A stretch of 64,000 nucleotides of DNA from CAIQJJ01 sp964606085 (GTDB lineage Bacteria; Chloroflexota; Anaerolineae; Anaerolineales; UBA4823): the NCBI GenBank assembly GCA_964606085.1, contig CAZSFD010000015.1, forward strand, positions 9,653-73,652. The letters are read 5' to 3'. Positions 17,417 through 25,405 of the stretch are shown here, one piece after another. Numbering within the stretch: position 1 is the first letter of the stretch; each line of letters begins with the position of its first letter. Under the pieces are notes generated by a model. The model was not told where the DNA came from. It did no database searches and saw only the letters and a program-made list of their open reading frames with translations. A program made the position numbers and the translations under genes.

Positions 17417-17751
17417 TCACGCGAGTCTCTTTCTTCGATGATAGCATCTGAAAGCGGCGCCACCCCGTTCAGCATTGCGCGCAGCGCAGCGTGTGAGATT
17501 TCGGGGGCATTTTGGGTATATTTTTTCCATTCTGACCCTAAAGGCTCGATCAGCCCATTTTCCCGTAGGACACGCTGCACTTTCTCGCGCTCGCTTTCTT
17601 CTGGGTAAGTGGTTACGGCCTCCAATCCCTGTTGCATGGCCTCGACGATCACGGCATTGAGCGATTGGTCACTGGCGCGGGCGCGCTGGCGCAGCTTCTC
17701 GTGCAGGGCGGCGGGCAAGCGCAGGGTCAGTTTGACAGTCGGTTGTTGCAT
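17413..17751 (-). CDS. Arc/RHH-type antitoxin of the broken PIN toxin
   Basis: A 112-residue protein whose first 45 residues are a ribbon-helix-helix DNA-binding domain of the Arc type (TVKLTLRLPAALHEKLRQRA, then SLNAVIVEAMQQGLE). The rest is acidic and charged, as in toxin-binding tails (SEREKVQRVLRENGLIEP). It is intact, whereas its partner is interrupted. It would repress its own operon and neutralise PIN toxin. The stop overlaps the toxin start in ATGA. Confidence 0.8.
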   Translation of the reverse strand: MQQPTVKLTLRLPAALHEKLRQRARASDQSLNAVIVEAMQQGLEAVTTYPEESEREKVQRVLRENGLIEPLGSEWKKYTQNAPEISHAALRAMLNGVAPLSDAIIEERDSRE

Positions 17752-17843
17752 ATCGGCATCCTGAAAGCGGCTACGGTGGCAATCTAGCCTGCATCAAGCA
17801 GCTTCATTCACAGCACCGCATTGTACCAGCTTGGAAAACCTGT

Positions 17844-17852
17844 TGATATAAT
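17844..17852 (+). promoter_or_regulatory. Extended -10 promoter of the GNAT-yggS operon
   Basis: TGATATAAT matches TGnTATAAT; no -35 with proper spacing is apparent. The start of transcription would be near 17859, leaving a leader of about 44 bases with GGAG just upstream of the ATG at 17903. Confidence 0.55.
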
Positions 17853-17902
17853 TTGCTCTATTCTGCTGCCGATTTTATACCACACAGGCAAACTGGAGTG
17901 TC

Positions 17903-19042
17903 ATGTCCCCGCTGACGATTACCGCCATCAATCCCACACACGCTGCTGAGGCCAACCGCTTTATCCGTTTCCCCTTTAAGGTCTATGCCGGCTGCCCGCA
18001 ATGGACGCCGCCGCTCTTCATAGACAGCAAGATGCAGCTCAACCGGCAAAAACACCCTTTCTACGAACATTCCGAGGCCGCCTTTTTCCTGGCCGAACGC
18101 GCCGGCGAAGTGGTCGGGCGCATTGCCGTGCTGGAAAACCGCCCCTACAACCAGGCGCATGGCACCCAAAAAGCCAATGTTTACCTGTTTGAATGCCTGG
18201 ATGACCGCGAAGCCGCCCATGCCCTGTTCGCCCGCGCTGCCGAATGGGCGCAGCCGCGCGGCCTCGATACCCTGGTTGGCCCCAAGGGCTTCAGCATCCT
18301 CGATGGCTATGGCGTGCTGGTCGAAGGCTTCGAGCATCACCAGATGATGACGATGACCAATTACAACCACGCCTATTACCCCGCCCTGTTCGAGTCGTTT
18401 GGCTTCGAGAAAGAAGTGGATTTTGTCTCCTGCTACATCCGCCGCGCCGATTTCAACCTGCCCGAACGCGTCCACCGCATTGCCGAGCGCGTCTTGCAGC
18501 GCGGCGCCCTGGGGGTCGAACGCTTCACCAGCCGCCAGCACCTGCTCGCGTGGGCCGACCGCATCGCCGAAGCCTACAACCAGGCCTTTGTCAGCAATTG
18601 GGAATACGCCCCCCTGACGGCGCGTGAAAAGCAGTTTGTCATAGATAACCTGCTCAAGGTGGCCGATTACCGCCTGGTCAAAATCATCACCCACCAAAAT
18701 GACGCCGTCGGCTTCCTGTTCGCCTTTCCCGATGTCAGCGCCGCCTTCCGGCGCGCCAAAGGGCAGCTCTTCCCCTTTGGCATCGTAGATTTGCTGCTCG
18801 AAATGAAGCGCACCACCTGGGTCGCCGTCAATGGCATGGGCATCCTGCCCCAATTTCAGGGTCACGGCGGCAACGCCCTGCTCTACGCCGAAATGGAAAA
18901 GACCGCCAAAGAAGCCGGATTCGATTTCGCCCACATCGAATTGACCCAGGTGGCCGAAACCGCCGAACAAATGCGCAGCGACCTGGTCAACCTGGGCGGC
19001 CAGCCCTACAAGAACCATCGCGTCTATCGGAAGGCATTGTGA
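17903..19042 (+). CDS. GNAT-fold acyltransferase-like protein
   Basis: A 379-residue protein. The C-terminal ~120 residues contain the acetyl-CoA-binding signature of GNAT enzymes (VNGMGILPQFQGHGGNALLY, with QGHGG at the pyrophosphate loop), and the N-terminal part (FFLAERAGEVVGRIAVLENR) reads like a second GNAT half. Proteins of this size and pattern are usually annotated as hypothetical GNAT or N-acetyltransferases; the substrate is unknown. The stop overlaps the yggS GTG start (GTGA), which implies translational coupling, but that does not define function. Confidence 0.75.
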   Translation: MSPLTITAINPTHAAEANRFIRFPFKVYAGCPQWTPPLFIDSKMQLNRQKHPFYEHSEAAFFLAERAGEVVGRIAVLENRPYNQAHGTQKANVYLFECLDDREAAHALFARAAEWAQPRGLDTLVGPKGFSILDGYGVLVEGFEHHQMMTMTNYNHAYYPALFESFGFEKEVDFVSCYIRRADFNLPERVHRIAERVLQRGALGVERFTSRQHLLAWADRIAEAYNQAFVSNWEYAPLTAREKQFVIDNLLKVADYRLVKIITHQNDAVGFLFAFPDVSAAFRRAKGQLFPFGIVDLLLEMKRTTWVAVNGMGILPQFQGHGGNALLYAEMEKTAKEAGFDFAHIELTQVAETAEQMRSDLVNLGGQPYKNHRVYRKAL

Positions 19043-19752
19043 ACCCCATTGCCCAACGGATTTTAGCGATACGAGAGCGCATAGACCTGGCGGCGCGGTC
19101 TGCCGGGCGTGACCCTGCCGAGGTGCGCCTGCTGGTGGTGACCAAAACGCACCCGCCCGAAATGGTGCGCGCCGTCATCGCAGCGGGCGCACAGCACCTC
19201 GGCGAAAATTACGCCGAAGAAGCGCTTGCCAAACAGCCCGCATTGGCCGACCTGCCCGGTGTGCAGTGGCACATGATCGGCCACGTGCAAAGCCGCAAAG
19301 CCGAGATAGTGGCGCGCCATTTCGATTACCTCCACGCCCTCGATAGCCTCAAGCTCGCCGCCCGCCTGGATCGCTTCGCCGCAGCCGCCGGGCGGGTGCT
19401 GCCGGTGCTGCTCGAATGTAACGTCAGCGGCGAAGCCAGCAAGTTTGGCTATCCCGCCTGGCAGGAGGCCGCCTGGGAGTCGCTCCTGCCCGAATTCGAC
19501 CAGATCGCCCGGCTGCCCCATCTTGCGCTGCGCGGCCTGATGACGATGCCCCCCTTTGTGCCTGACCCCGAACTGGCCCGCCCCTGCTTCCAACGCTTGA
19601 ATGCCCTGCGCGCCTTCCTGCGCCGCCAGCTACCCCAGGCCCATTGGGATGAACTTTCGATGGGCATGAGCGCCGATTTTGAAGTGGCCGTGCAAGAAGG
19701 CGCTACCTGGGTGCGCGTGGGGCAGGCCATTATGGGCGCTCGCCCCCGGTAG
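19039..19752 (+). CDS. yggS: YggS/PROSC-family pyridoxal phosphate homeostasis protein
   Basis: A 237-residue alanine-racemase-like barrel without the catalytic C-terminal domain. The PLP-binding lysine lies in LLVVTKTHPPE, followed by GENYAEEA, WHMIGHVQSRK, LECNVSGEASKFG and LSMGMSADFEVAVQEGATWVR, all characteristic. It buffers and delivers free PLP and affects amino-acid homeostasis. The start is the GTG at 19039, overlapping the previous stop. Length is standard (about 230). Confidence 0.95.
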   Translation: MNPIAQRILAIRERIDLAARSAGRDPAEVRLLVVTKTHPPEMVRAVIAAGAQHLGENYAEEALAKQPALADLPGVQWHMIGHVQSRKAEIVARHFDYLHALDSLKLAARLDRFAAAAGRVLPVLLECNVSGEASKFGYPAWQEAAWESLLPEFDQIARLPHLALRGLMTMPPFVPDPELARPCFQRLNALRAFLRRQLPQAHWDELSMGMSADFEVAVQEGATWVRVGQAIMGARPR

Positions 19753-19850
19753 ATGAAAGCGTTTCCAAATTTGCGCCATAATTCTGCCGCCGATCTTGCA
19801 AATTTTGGGTAGAATAGAGATGATGATACCAGCCTGATTCACCCGAGGTC

Positions 19851-20159
19851 ATGATGATTACAAAGAAAAAATATGAGCTTCACGACGGTAAAAAAGGCGC
19901 TGCGTTAGCCATTCGGGTTACGCCCCGCGCCACCAAAAACCAGATCGCCGAAGTATCCAGCGATGGCACGATTAAAATCCGCCTGGTGGGTGCTTCAGAC
20001 GATAACGCTGGGCTGGTCGCCTTCCTGGCCGAAGTGCTGGGGATTGACGCCTCGCGTTTCGATGTTGTTGCCGGCGGGAATGGCAATGACAAGCTGGTTT
20101 CGGTGTTGGATATGGACGCCGACACCGTGCATAAGAAAATCCTTGAGCGCCTCTCCTAA
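19851..20159 (+). CDS. DUF167 (YggU) family protein
   Basis: A 102-residue protein with the DUF167 core ALAIRVTPRATKNQI and IKIRLVGASDDNAGL followed by ANxx-type helix and VVAGGNGNDKLVSV. Function unknown across the family. In many bacteria it follows yggS/yggT genes, as here (98 bases downstream of yggS). Two adjacent ATG codons are possible; GAGG precedes the first. The stop codon lies in the A-rich tail of the terminator for the opposite gene. Confidence 0.9.
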   Translation: MMITKKKYELHDGKKGAALAIRVTPRATKNQIAEVSSDGTIKIRLVGASDDNAGLVAFLAEVLGIDASRFDVVAGGNGNDKLVSVLDMDADTVHKKILERLS

Positions 20160-20191
20160 AAAAAATCCCGGAAGCGGTGCGCTTCCGGGAA
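20157..20191 (-). terminator. Rho-independent terminator of the NACHT gene
   Basis: Hairpin TCCCGGAAGC / GCTTCCGGGA with loop GGTGC. On the minus strand it is followed by a run of eight T, so it acts for the gene ending at 20200. On the plus strand only an upstream A-run is present, which makes it weaker for DUF167. Confidence 0.85.
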
Positions 20192-20199
20192 TGGGTGGG

Positions 20200-22692
20200 T
20201 TAGCCTAAACCAAATTGGGTGGGCGGTGGCAAGGTAACCCCCGATGCAGCGATATGCCACAGGGTGTTGTACACGGCTTCGTGCAGTTCTCCCTCGCTGC
20301 CATAGAACAGGTTATAGAGCAAGACAATAGCATCCTGGTTGCCATGCAGGCGCAAATAATTGAGCGCTTGCATTTTTTGATTCTCATCGCCTTCTTTGAG
20401 CGCTTTCAGCAATAGCTCATAGGCCGGTTTGCCAGGGCTGACGCCCATGCCCTGTTGGGCGGCGTAATCAATCAGCCAGGGCATTTCGTGGAGCGGGGGG
20501 TTGGGTCGAATGCCCTGTGCGCTGCCTTTCTTATATTCTTCCAGCGATTGCGCCGCCGCGCTGCGCACCAGCCATTGCGCATCCTCCACGGCGATATGCT
20601 CCAGCATTTGCACTGCCCAGGGTTGGCGCACGCGTGACAGGCCAAACACGGCCGCCCGCCGCACCATCAGGTCTTCCATCTGGCTGGCCTCCTGCAAAAT
20701 TTGCATGCCCTCTTCGGGGTCGTACGCCAGGATTTCAGCGGCGGTGTTGCGGATGATTTCATTGCCGTGCAGCAGGCCGCTCAAAAGGCCATCGCGAGCC
20801 GCTTTTTCGGGGATTCTTGCCAGCGCCAGGCAGGCCGCCTGCCCTAAGATCGGGATGCTGTCATCCTGGGTTTGCGCGACCAGATCGTTGACAGCCTTGC
20901 CATCGTTGAGCAGGCCGCAGCCCAAAATCGCCAGATAGCGCAACATGCCGTTGTCCGATTTCAGCCATTGGCGGAAAATCGAAACCAGGCCGCTTTCGCC
21001 GCTTTGCGCCAGGGCGATCAGCGCGCGTGTGCCAAAGTGGATGCTGACATCTTCTTTTTGCAGGTGGGTCACAACTGCGCGCAGGGTAACCGTCCGCCAG
21101 GGCGTGTTTTTGGGCGCCAGACGCAGCCAGCGCAGGGGCAGCAGCATATTGCGTAGCAGGGGGTCGGTTTTGCTGCTCAACAATTCGTTCACCTGGCTGC
21201 TCAGGTCGCCAAAGGCCGCCGCATAGGCTAATGTGAGCGTTTTGCCGCTCCAATCGGGCATGTTGACCAGGTTTTGTGCCCCGCCTTTGGCAAAGGCCCG
21301 GCCCGCCAGGTAGCCCATCAACACGGGGTGGGCAAAGCTGATCTGCCCGTTGGGATGGCTGACCAACACGCCATTGTTGAGCAGTTGCGGCACAAGGCGC
21401 GATGCGCTGCTCGCTGCTTTGCTGGTGCTGGCCTTGTCGCTTTTTGCCGGGGCTTTCTCCGCTGCCGGGCTGACGGTCTCGTATGCGGCCAGCCAATTTT
21501 CGGCTTCCTGGCGCGAGCAGATCGGGTTGAGGGTGATCAGCATTTGCTGGGCCAGTGTTTCGAGGGCTGGTTGGGCGTTGGCGATGTTGACCGTCAGGCG
21601 GCGCAGCAGGGTTTCGATGGTTCGGGTGGCTTCAGGCCCCAAAGCATCTCCCGCGTAGGCGGCCCACACTTTCAGCATAAATTCCAGGGCTGTCAGGTTA
21701 TTCTCGGCATACAGCAGCCAATGGTTGAGTAAGAGCGTGTGGGGTTCGGCTGTTTCCTGTTGGTTGGCCGGCACCATGCTGCGCAGCCAGCTTTGCTGCC
21801 ATTTCGTCACAAATTCGGCTCGCTGGCGCTGTCCCCACGCCGCCAGGCTGACCGGGATCATGCCCAGTTGGTTCAAGCCGACAAAATCTTCGGGCGAGAC
21901 GGCGGCCACCCAGCGCGCTTTGGGGCTGGCCTGCTGCAAAGCCCCCACCCAGCGGGCCACCTGGCGGCCCTGGGCGGGGGGGAGTTCATCCAGCCCGTCG
22001 AGCAGGATGACGATTTCGCCGCTTTCCAGCGATTTTTCGATCAACTGGGGTAAACGCGCCAGCGTGAGGGTGGAAACCCGGCTGGTGAGGGCATCTACCA
22101 AAATGCTGGCAGGGGTTTTGCCTTCGGGAATACTGGCCGGAATGCTGCTGGCGTGGATCAGCACGGGGATGTGGTTGGTCAGTTTGCCCAGGCTGGCTTC
22201 GTTGCGGGCCAGTTGACCGGCCAGGTAAGCCAGCGCCACCGATTTGCCGCTGCCCGGCTGCCCGATCAAGATCAGGTTGGCGCCGCCTTGCAGGGCTTCG
22301 ATGAGTGATAAGGTGGGGGCATTGAAGGCGGCGGGCAGTTCGGGCCATTCTGGCAAATGGGGCAATGCCTGAAGGTAGGTGCTGACTTCTTCGGTTTCGC
22401 TGGCTGGGCCGGGTTCGTAGAGCAGGCGCGGTTCGACCAGCACTTCATCGAGGGGGAAGAGCGCCGCCGCCAGGTGCATCCCCTGGATATTGCGAAACGT
22501 ATCATTGCGCAAACGGCTTTCAGTGCTGGCGGTCAGGCTTTCGCGCATCGTCTGTGCCTGGTTTTGGATAGCTTTGCGCCAGTTCGCCGCTTGCGAACGG
22601 ATCAAGAAGAAAAGCCACCAAAACAAGGTCGCGGCCAAAACCCCCGCCCAAAAGGACATGAATTGAAATTCAAAGCGCAAAAAAGAAGGCAT
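20200..22692 (-). CDS. Membrane-anchored NACHT ATPase with HEAT repeats
   Basis: An 830-residue protein starting at 22692 after GGAGGGG. One hydrophobic helix (about 12-32, FWAGVLAATLFWWLFFLI) anchors it. Walker A GQPGSGKS is at 144-151 and Walker B IVILLDGLDELPP at 227-239, with the doubled acidic residues typical of NACHT proteins in the STAND class. The middle (about 300-560) is helical, with a low-complexity A/K/S linker near 450. From about 590 to the end there are HEAT repeats (ILGQAACLALARIPEKA, IIRNTAAEILAYDPEEG, DLMVRRAAVFGLSRVRQP). Such proteins are signalling switches; some bacterial NACHTs act in phage defence. It follows the zinc-ribbon gene by 11 bases. The ligand and effector are not recognisable. 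Confidence 0.85.
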   Translation of the reverse strand: MPSFLRFEFQFMSFWAGVLAATLFWWLFFLIRSQAANWRKAIQNQAQTMRESLTASTESRLRNDTFRNIQGMHLAAALFPLDEVLVEPRLLYEPGPASETEEVSTYLQALPHLPEWPELPAAFNAPTLSLIEALQGGANLILIGQPGSGKSVALAYLAGQLARNEASLGKLTNHIPVLIHASSIPASIPEGKTPASILVDALTSRVSTLTLARLPQLIEKSLESGEIVILLDGLDELPPAQGRQVARWVGALQQASPKARWVAAVSPEDFVGLNQLGMIPVSLAAWGQRQRAEFVTKWQQSWLRSMVPANQQETAEPHTLLLNHWLLYAENNLTALEFMLKVWAAYAGDALGPEATRTIETLLRRLTVNIANAQPALETLAQQMLITLNPICSRQEAENWLAAYETVSPAAEKAPAKSDKASTSKAASSASRLVPQLLNNGVLVSHPNGQISFAHPVLMGYLAGRAFAKGGAQNLVNMPDWSGKTLTLAYAAAFGDLSSQVNELLSSKTDPLLRNMLLPLRWLRLAPKNTPWRTVTLRAVVTHLQKEDVSIHFGTRALIALAQSGESGLVSIFRQWLKSDNGMLRYLAILGCGLLNDGKAVNDLVAQTQDDSIPILGQAACLALARIPEKAARDGLLSGLLHGNEIIRNTAAEILAYDPEEGMQILQEASQMEDLMVRRAAVFGLSRVRQPWAVQMLEHIAVEDAQWLVRSAAAQSLEEYKKGSAQGIRPNPPLHEMPWLIDYAAQQGMGVSPGKPAYELLLKALKEGDENQKMQALNYLRLHGNQDAIVLLYNLFYGSEGELHEAVYNTLWHIAASGVTLPPPTQFGLG

Positions 22693-22703
22693 AAGCCCCT
22701 CCG

Positions 22704-23405
22704 TTAACCTGCGTAAAGGATGCGCCCGCAGGTGGGGCAGTGGCTCAACTGGCTGGCGGAGGCTGCGGCCTGGGCAACGGCGGTGTTGATGGTGCTGCCG
22801 CATGCGCTGCAAGAGCGATTGTTGATCCGTGCCACAGCAACGCCGCGGCGCTGCTGGCGAAGCTGTTCATAATGAGCCACGACATCCGCCGCCAGCGAGG
22901 TGACGACAGCCTGCCTTTCGATGCGCAAGCGTTCGACGTTCTGCTGCAAAGCAGTTTGTTCACCCTTCAGGCCGGCTTGTTGTTCGCTGACGCGCGCCTG
23001 GGTATCCTGGAAGTTAGCCTGGGCCTGGGTCTGTTCTGCTTCGGCTTGTTCCACGGCCATCATTTGCTCAAGTTGGCGTTCTTCGAGGGTTTCCAGGTAA
23101 CGTTTGAGCGCCGCGGCTTCGCTTTGCAGGTCTTGGAGTTCTTTAGGGTTGCGTACTTTTCCGCCATACAGGTTGGCTTCGGTCACTTCGATTTTGATCT
23201 GCTGCGCTTTGACCATCTCTTCGGCCTGGCGCAAGGCTTTTTGGGCGTTGCGCAGGGCCTTTTGTGCCTCATCGGCGTGGGTGGCGGCCTGACGCAGGGT
23301 GGCATCGTTTTCCAGGGCCTGGGCAATCGCGTGCAGGCGTTGATGCGCCTGGTCGGTCTGGCTGTCCACTTGTTGTAATTGGTAGAGAAGGGGTGATTGG
23401 CTCAT
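22704..23405 (-). CDS. Coiled-coil protein with C-terminal C4 zinc ribbon (CT398/DUF164 type)
   Basis: 233 residues: a long antiparallel coiled coil (about 10-180, e.g. QLQQVDSQTDQAHQRLH, EGKVRNPKELQ-like hairpin YGGKVRNPKELQDLQSE) followed by a zinc ribbon CSACG...CPTCG. The family is widespread; proposed roles include trafficking or nucleic-acid binding, none established here. The ATG at 23405 lies 6 bases after TATAAT, so the mRNA is probably leaderless. It is the first gene of an operon with the NACHT ATPase. Confidence 0.9.
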   Translation of the reverse strand: MSQSPLLYQLQQVDSQTDQAHQRLHAIAQALENDATLRQAATHADEAQKALRNAQKALRQAEEMVKAQQIKIEVTEANLYGGKVRNPKELQDLQSEAAALKRYLETLEERQLEQMMAVEQAEAEQTQAQANFQDTQARVSEQQAGLKGEQTALQQNVERLRIERQAVVTSLAADVVAHYEQLRQQRRGVAVARINNRSCSACGSTINTAVAQAAASASQLSHCPTCGRILYAG

Positions 23406-23411
23406 GCTGAG

Positions 23412-23417
23412 ATTATA
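23412..23417 (-). promoter_or_regulatory. -10 box of the zinc-ribbon/NACHT operon (leaderless)
   Basis: TATAAT on the minus strand, six bases (CTCAGC) before the ATG at 23405. A normal transcription start 6-7 bases after the -10 would coincide with the A of the start codon. Confidence 0.6.
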
Positions 23418-23480
23418 GAGGCGCTTGCCGGTTATGGCAAGGAAGGTAGTTTGCCAATGTCAGCGTAAGCCGCTTTGCGA

Positions 23481-23486
23481 TACAAT
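23481..23486 (+). promoter_or_regulatory. -10 box of the FnIII-HprK-sigma operon (leaderless)
   Basis: TACAAT, six bases (ACACCC) before the ATG at 23493. It is divergent from the promoter at 23412-23417, 63 bases away, so both operons share a regulatory region of under 90 bases. Confidence 0.5.
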
Positions 23487-23492
23487 ACACCC

Positions 23493-23969
23493 ATGCTTCG
23501 TACCCAACAAATTTCGATCATTTTCCTCAGTGTGTTGAGTATTCTGGCCCTGGTCTTGATCGGTTTCGTGATCCACGAAACGCAGCAGGCCAGCATTGTC
23601 ATCGAATGGTCTACGGCCAGTGAATTGGATACGGTGGGTTTCAACATTTACCGCGCCGAAACCAGCCAGGAAGCTGGCGTCAGGATCAACGAGCAATTGA
23701 TCCCGGCTTCGCTGGATGCCTTTACCGGCAGCGATTATCAGTTTGTAGATACCGCTGTTTCTGTGGGGCGAACGTACTACTATTGGCTGGAGGATGTAGA
23801 TGCCTCTGGCGCAACCGGCCGCAATGGCCCCATCGCAGCGCAGGCCAGCCCGGGCCTGTGGGTGGAGTGGCTCTTGATTGTTGGCCTGTTGATGATTTTA
23901 TCGTGGGGATGGTTCAGCCAGTTGCGGCCGCGGCGTGCCGCCCCCCAGTCGCTTGAATCCAAAACATGA
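23493..23969 (+). CDS. Membrane protein with one fibronectin type III-like domain
   Basis: About 158 residues with an N-terminal membrane helix (IIFLSVLSILALVLIGFVI), an extracytoplasmic FnIII-like domain (IEWSTASELDTVGFNIYRAE, YQFVDTAVSVGRTYYYWLEDV) and a second helix near the C-terminus (WLLIVGLLMILSWGWF) followed by a basic tail. The WSTASE..T.GFNIYR pattern is common in surface proteins of this phylum. Its stop overlaps the next start (ATGA). Function unknown; it may be a surface adhesion or sensing component for the downstream kinase-like protein and sigma factor. Confidence 0.75.
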   Translation: MLRTQQISIIFLSVLSILALVLIGFVIHETQQASIVIEWSTASELDTVGFNIYRAETSQEAGVRINEQLIPASLDAFTGSDYQFVDTAVSVGRTYYYWLEDVDASGATGRNGPIAAQASPGLWVEWLLIVGLLMILSWGWFSQLRPRRAAPQSLESKT

Positions 23970-24784
23970 CAACACAAACCTATCCGATTGCCATTGCAGG
24001 GATCACCCTGGCGTTGGCTTGCCAATCAGCAGACCTGTATCGCCAGGTTGAACAGCACTATCACGCTTTTTACAGCGCCTCTGCGCCAGACTGCCTGGCC
24101 GAGGTTGAATGGCAGCCGGCTGAGCCGGGCCAGGCGGTTTCAGACGAATACACGCTGACCTTCGACCACGGCGTGGCGCGTATTGCTGCGGCAAATTACC
24201 AGGGCGAAATCAACCTGGCCGATGGCCGGGCATGGCTGCGCTTGCGGGCCGCCTCGCCGTGGGAGGGGTTGGAGTATTTCGTGCGCGTGGCCTATGCCTG
24301 CTTGCTCTTTGAACACGGCGGGTTGTTGCTGCATGGCGCCGGTCTGGTGCGCGAGGGGCGCGCCTTTCTCTTCTTTGGGCATTCAGGCAGCGGAAAAACC
24401 ACGGCTGCCCGGCTTTCGCGCCAGACGATTGTACTCAATGACGATCTCGTCGCTTTGCGCCCGCTGGCTGATGGCTGGCAGGCGTATGCCACCCCGTTTT
24501 GGAATCCTACCCAGGTCGCCCCAACCCCGGCTGCGGCGCCGCTGGCCGGGCTGTATCGCCTGGTGCAAGACCCGCACGTGTGGTTGGAAGACATTTCGCC
24601 CGCGCGGGCCGTGGCAGAATTGATTTCCAGCCTGCCAGTGATCTCGGCAGACGCTGGGCGCAGCGGCCTGACGATGATCCGTTGCGCCCAGTTGGTCAGC
24701 CAGGTGGGCGTGAAGCGCCTGCACTTTCGCAAAGATGACACCTTTTGGGATGTCATCGCGGCCTCGCTCGAACCCGCCCGATGA
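23966..24784 (+). CDS. HPr kinase-like P-loop protein
   Basis: 272 residues. The C-terminal half carries a P-loop GHSGSGKTT (about residues 138-146) preceded by LLLHGAGLVREGRAFLFF and followed by the acidic LNDDLVAL, as in the HprK C-terminal kinase fold. The true HprK capping motif and the N-terminal HprK domain are not present. Such HprK-like proteins often stand beside peptide-modifying or PqqD-like genes, but none is seen here. It overlaps both neighbours by 4 bases, so FnIII, kinase-like and sigma proteins form one translational unit. The phosphate acceptor is unknown. Confidence 0.75.
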   Translation: MTTQTYPIAIAGITLALACQSADLYRQVEQHYHAFYSASAPDCLAEVEWQPAEPGQAVSDEYTLTFDHGVARIAAANYQGEINLADGRAWLRLRAASPWEGLEYFVRVAYACLLFEHGGLLLHGAGLVREGRAFLFFGHSGSGKTTAARLSRQTIVLNDDLVALRPLADGWQAYATPFWNPTQVAPTPAAAPLAGLYRLVQDPHVWLEDISPARAVAELISSLPVISADAGRSGLTMIRCAQLVSQVGVKRLHFRKDDTFWDVIAASLEPAR

Positions 24785-25356
24785 GTGACCAGACCTGGGC
24801 AACCCTGCCCGATGAAGATTTACTGCGCCAGGTGGCCGAGGGCAACCAGACCGCCTTTGGCCTTTTGTATGACCGCTATCACAGCAAGCTCTACAATTAC
24901 CTCTTGCGGCTCATCTTTGAAGAGGCAGCCGCACAAGACATTCTGCAGGAGACTTTTCTGGCGGTCTGGCAGCGTGCCAATTCGTTCCAGAACAAAAGCC
25001 GCGTGTCAACCTGGCTTTTTGGCATCGCCCATCATCGCGCCGTAGATTGGCTGCGCAGCCAGAAACGTTTGCAGCGCAAGTTCTTCGACCTGGATGACCT
25101 GGATTTTTTGCAGCACTACGAGCCCAGCGCCGAAACCTGGAGCAGCCTCAACCTCGACAACGAACAAATCTGGCAGGCGATGACCCATCTCACCCCCGAT
25201 CACCGCGCCGTGCTGGAATTGGCCTTTGTCTATGAGATGCGCCAGGAAGAGATTGCCCAGGTGATGGGCTGCCCGGTTGGCACCGTGAAAAGCCGGGTGC
25301 ACCATGCCTTGAAAGCGCTGAGTGGCTATCTGATGCGCCAGACCGACGAAAAATAA
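24781..25356 (+). CDS. ECF-type RNA polymerase sigma factor
   Basis: 191 residues with region 2 (AFGLLYDRYHSKLYNYLL, AQDILQETFLAVWQRA, STWLFGIAHHRAVDWLRS) and region 4 (LTPDHRAVLELAFVYEMRQEEIAQVMGCPVGTVKSRVHHAL). It would direct RNA polymerase to a small regulon. No anti-sigma factor follows; the gene ends directly at a terminator. ATG 24781 overlaps the preceding TGA. Control by the co-translated HprK-like protein or the FnIII membrane protein is an inference. Confidence 0.95.
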   Translation: MSDQTWATLPDEDLLRQVAEGNQTAFGLLYDRYHSKLYNYLLRLIFEEAAAQDILQETFLAVWQRANSFQNKSRVSTWLFGIAHHRAVDWLRSQKRLQRKFFDLDDLDFLQHYEPSAETWSSLNLDNEQIWQAMTHLTPDHRAVLELAFVYEMRQEEIAQVMGCPVGTVKSRVHHALKALSGYLMRQTDEK

Positions 25357-25391
25357 AAAAGGACTGTCCGTTCGGGCAGTCCTTTTTTTGT
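25357..25391. terminator. Bidirectional rho-independent terminator
   Basis: Stem GGACTGTCC / GGGCAGTCC around GTTC, preceded by A6 and followed by T7, lying between the convergent sigma-factor and rpoC genes. Both strands end with a T-run. Confidence 0.92.
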
Positions 25392-25405
25392 AAACTTGCG
25401 CCAAC

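Noticed and set aside
24292..24802. Minus-strand frames opposite the HprK-like gene
   Set aside because: They have no family resemblance and disrupt a tightly overlapped three-gene operon on the plus strand.
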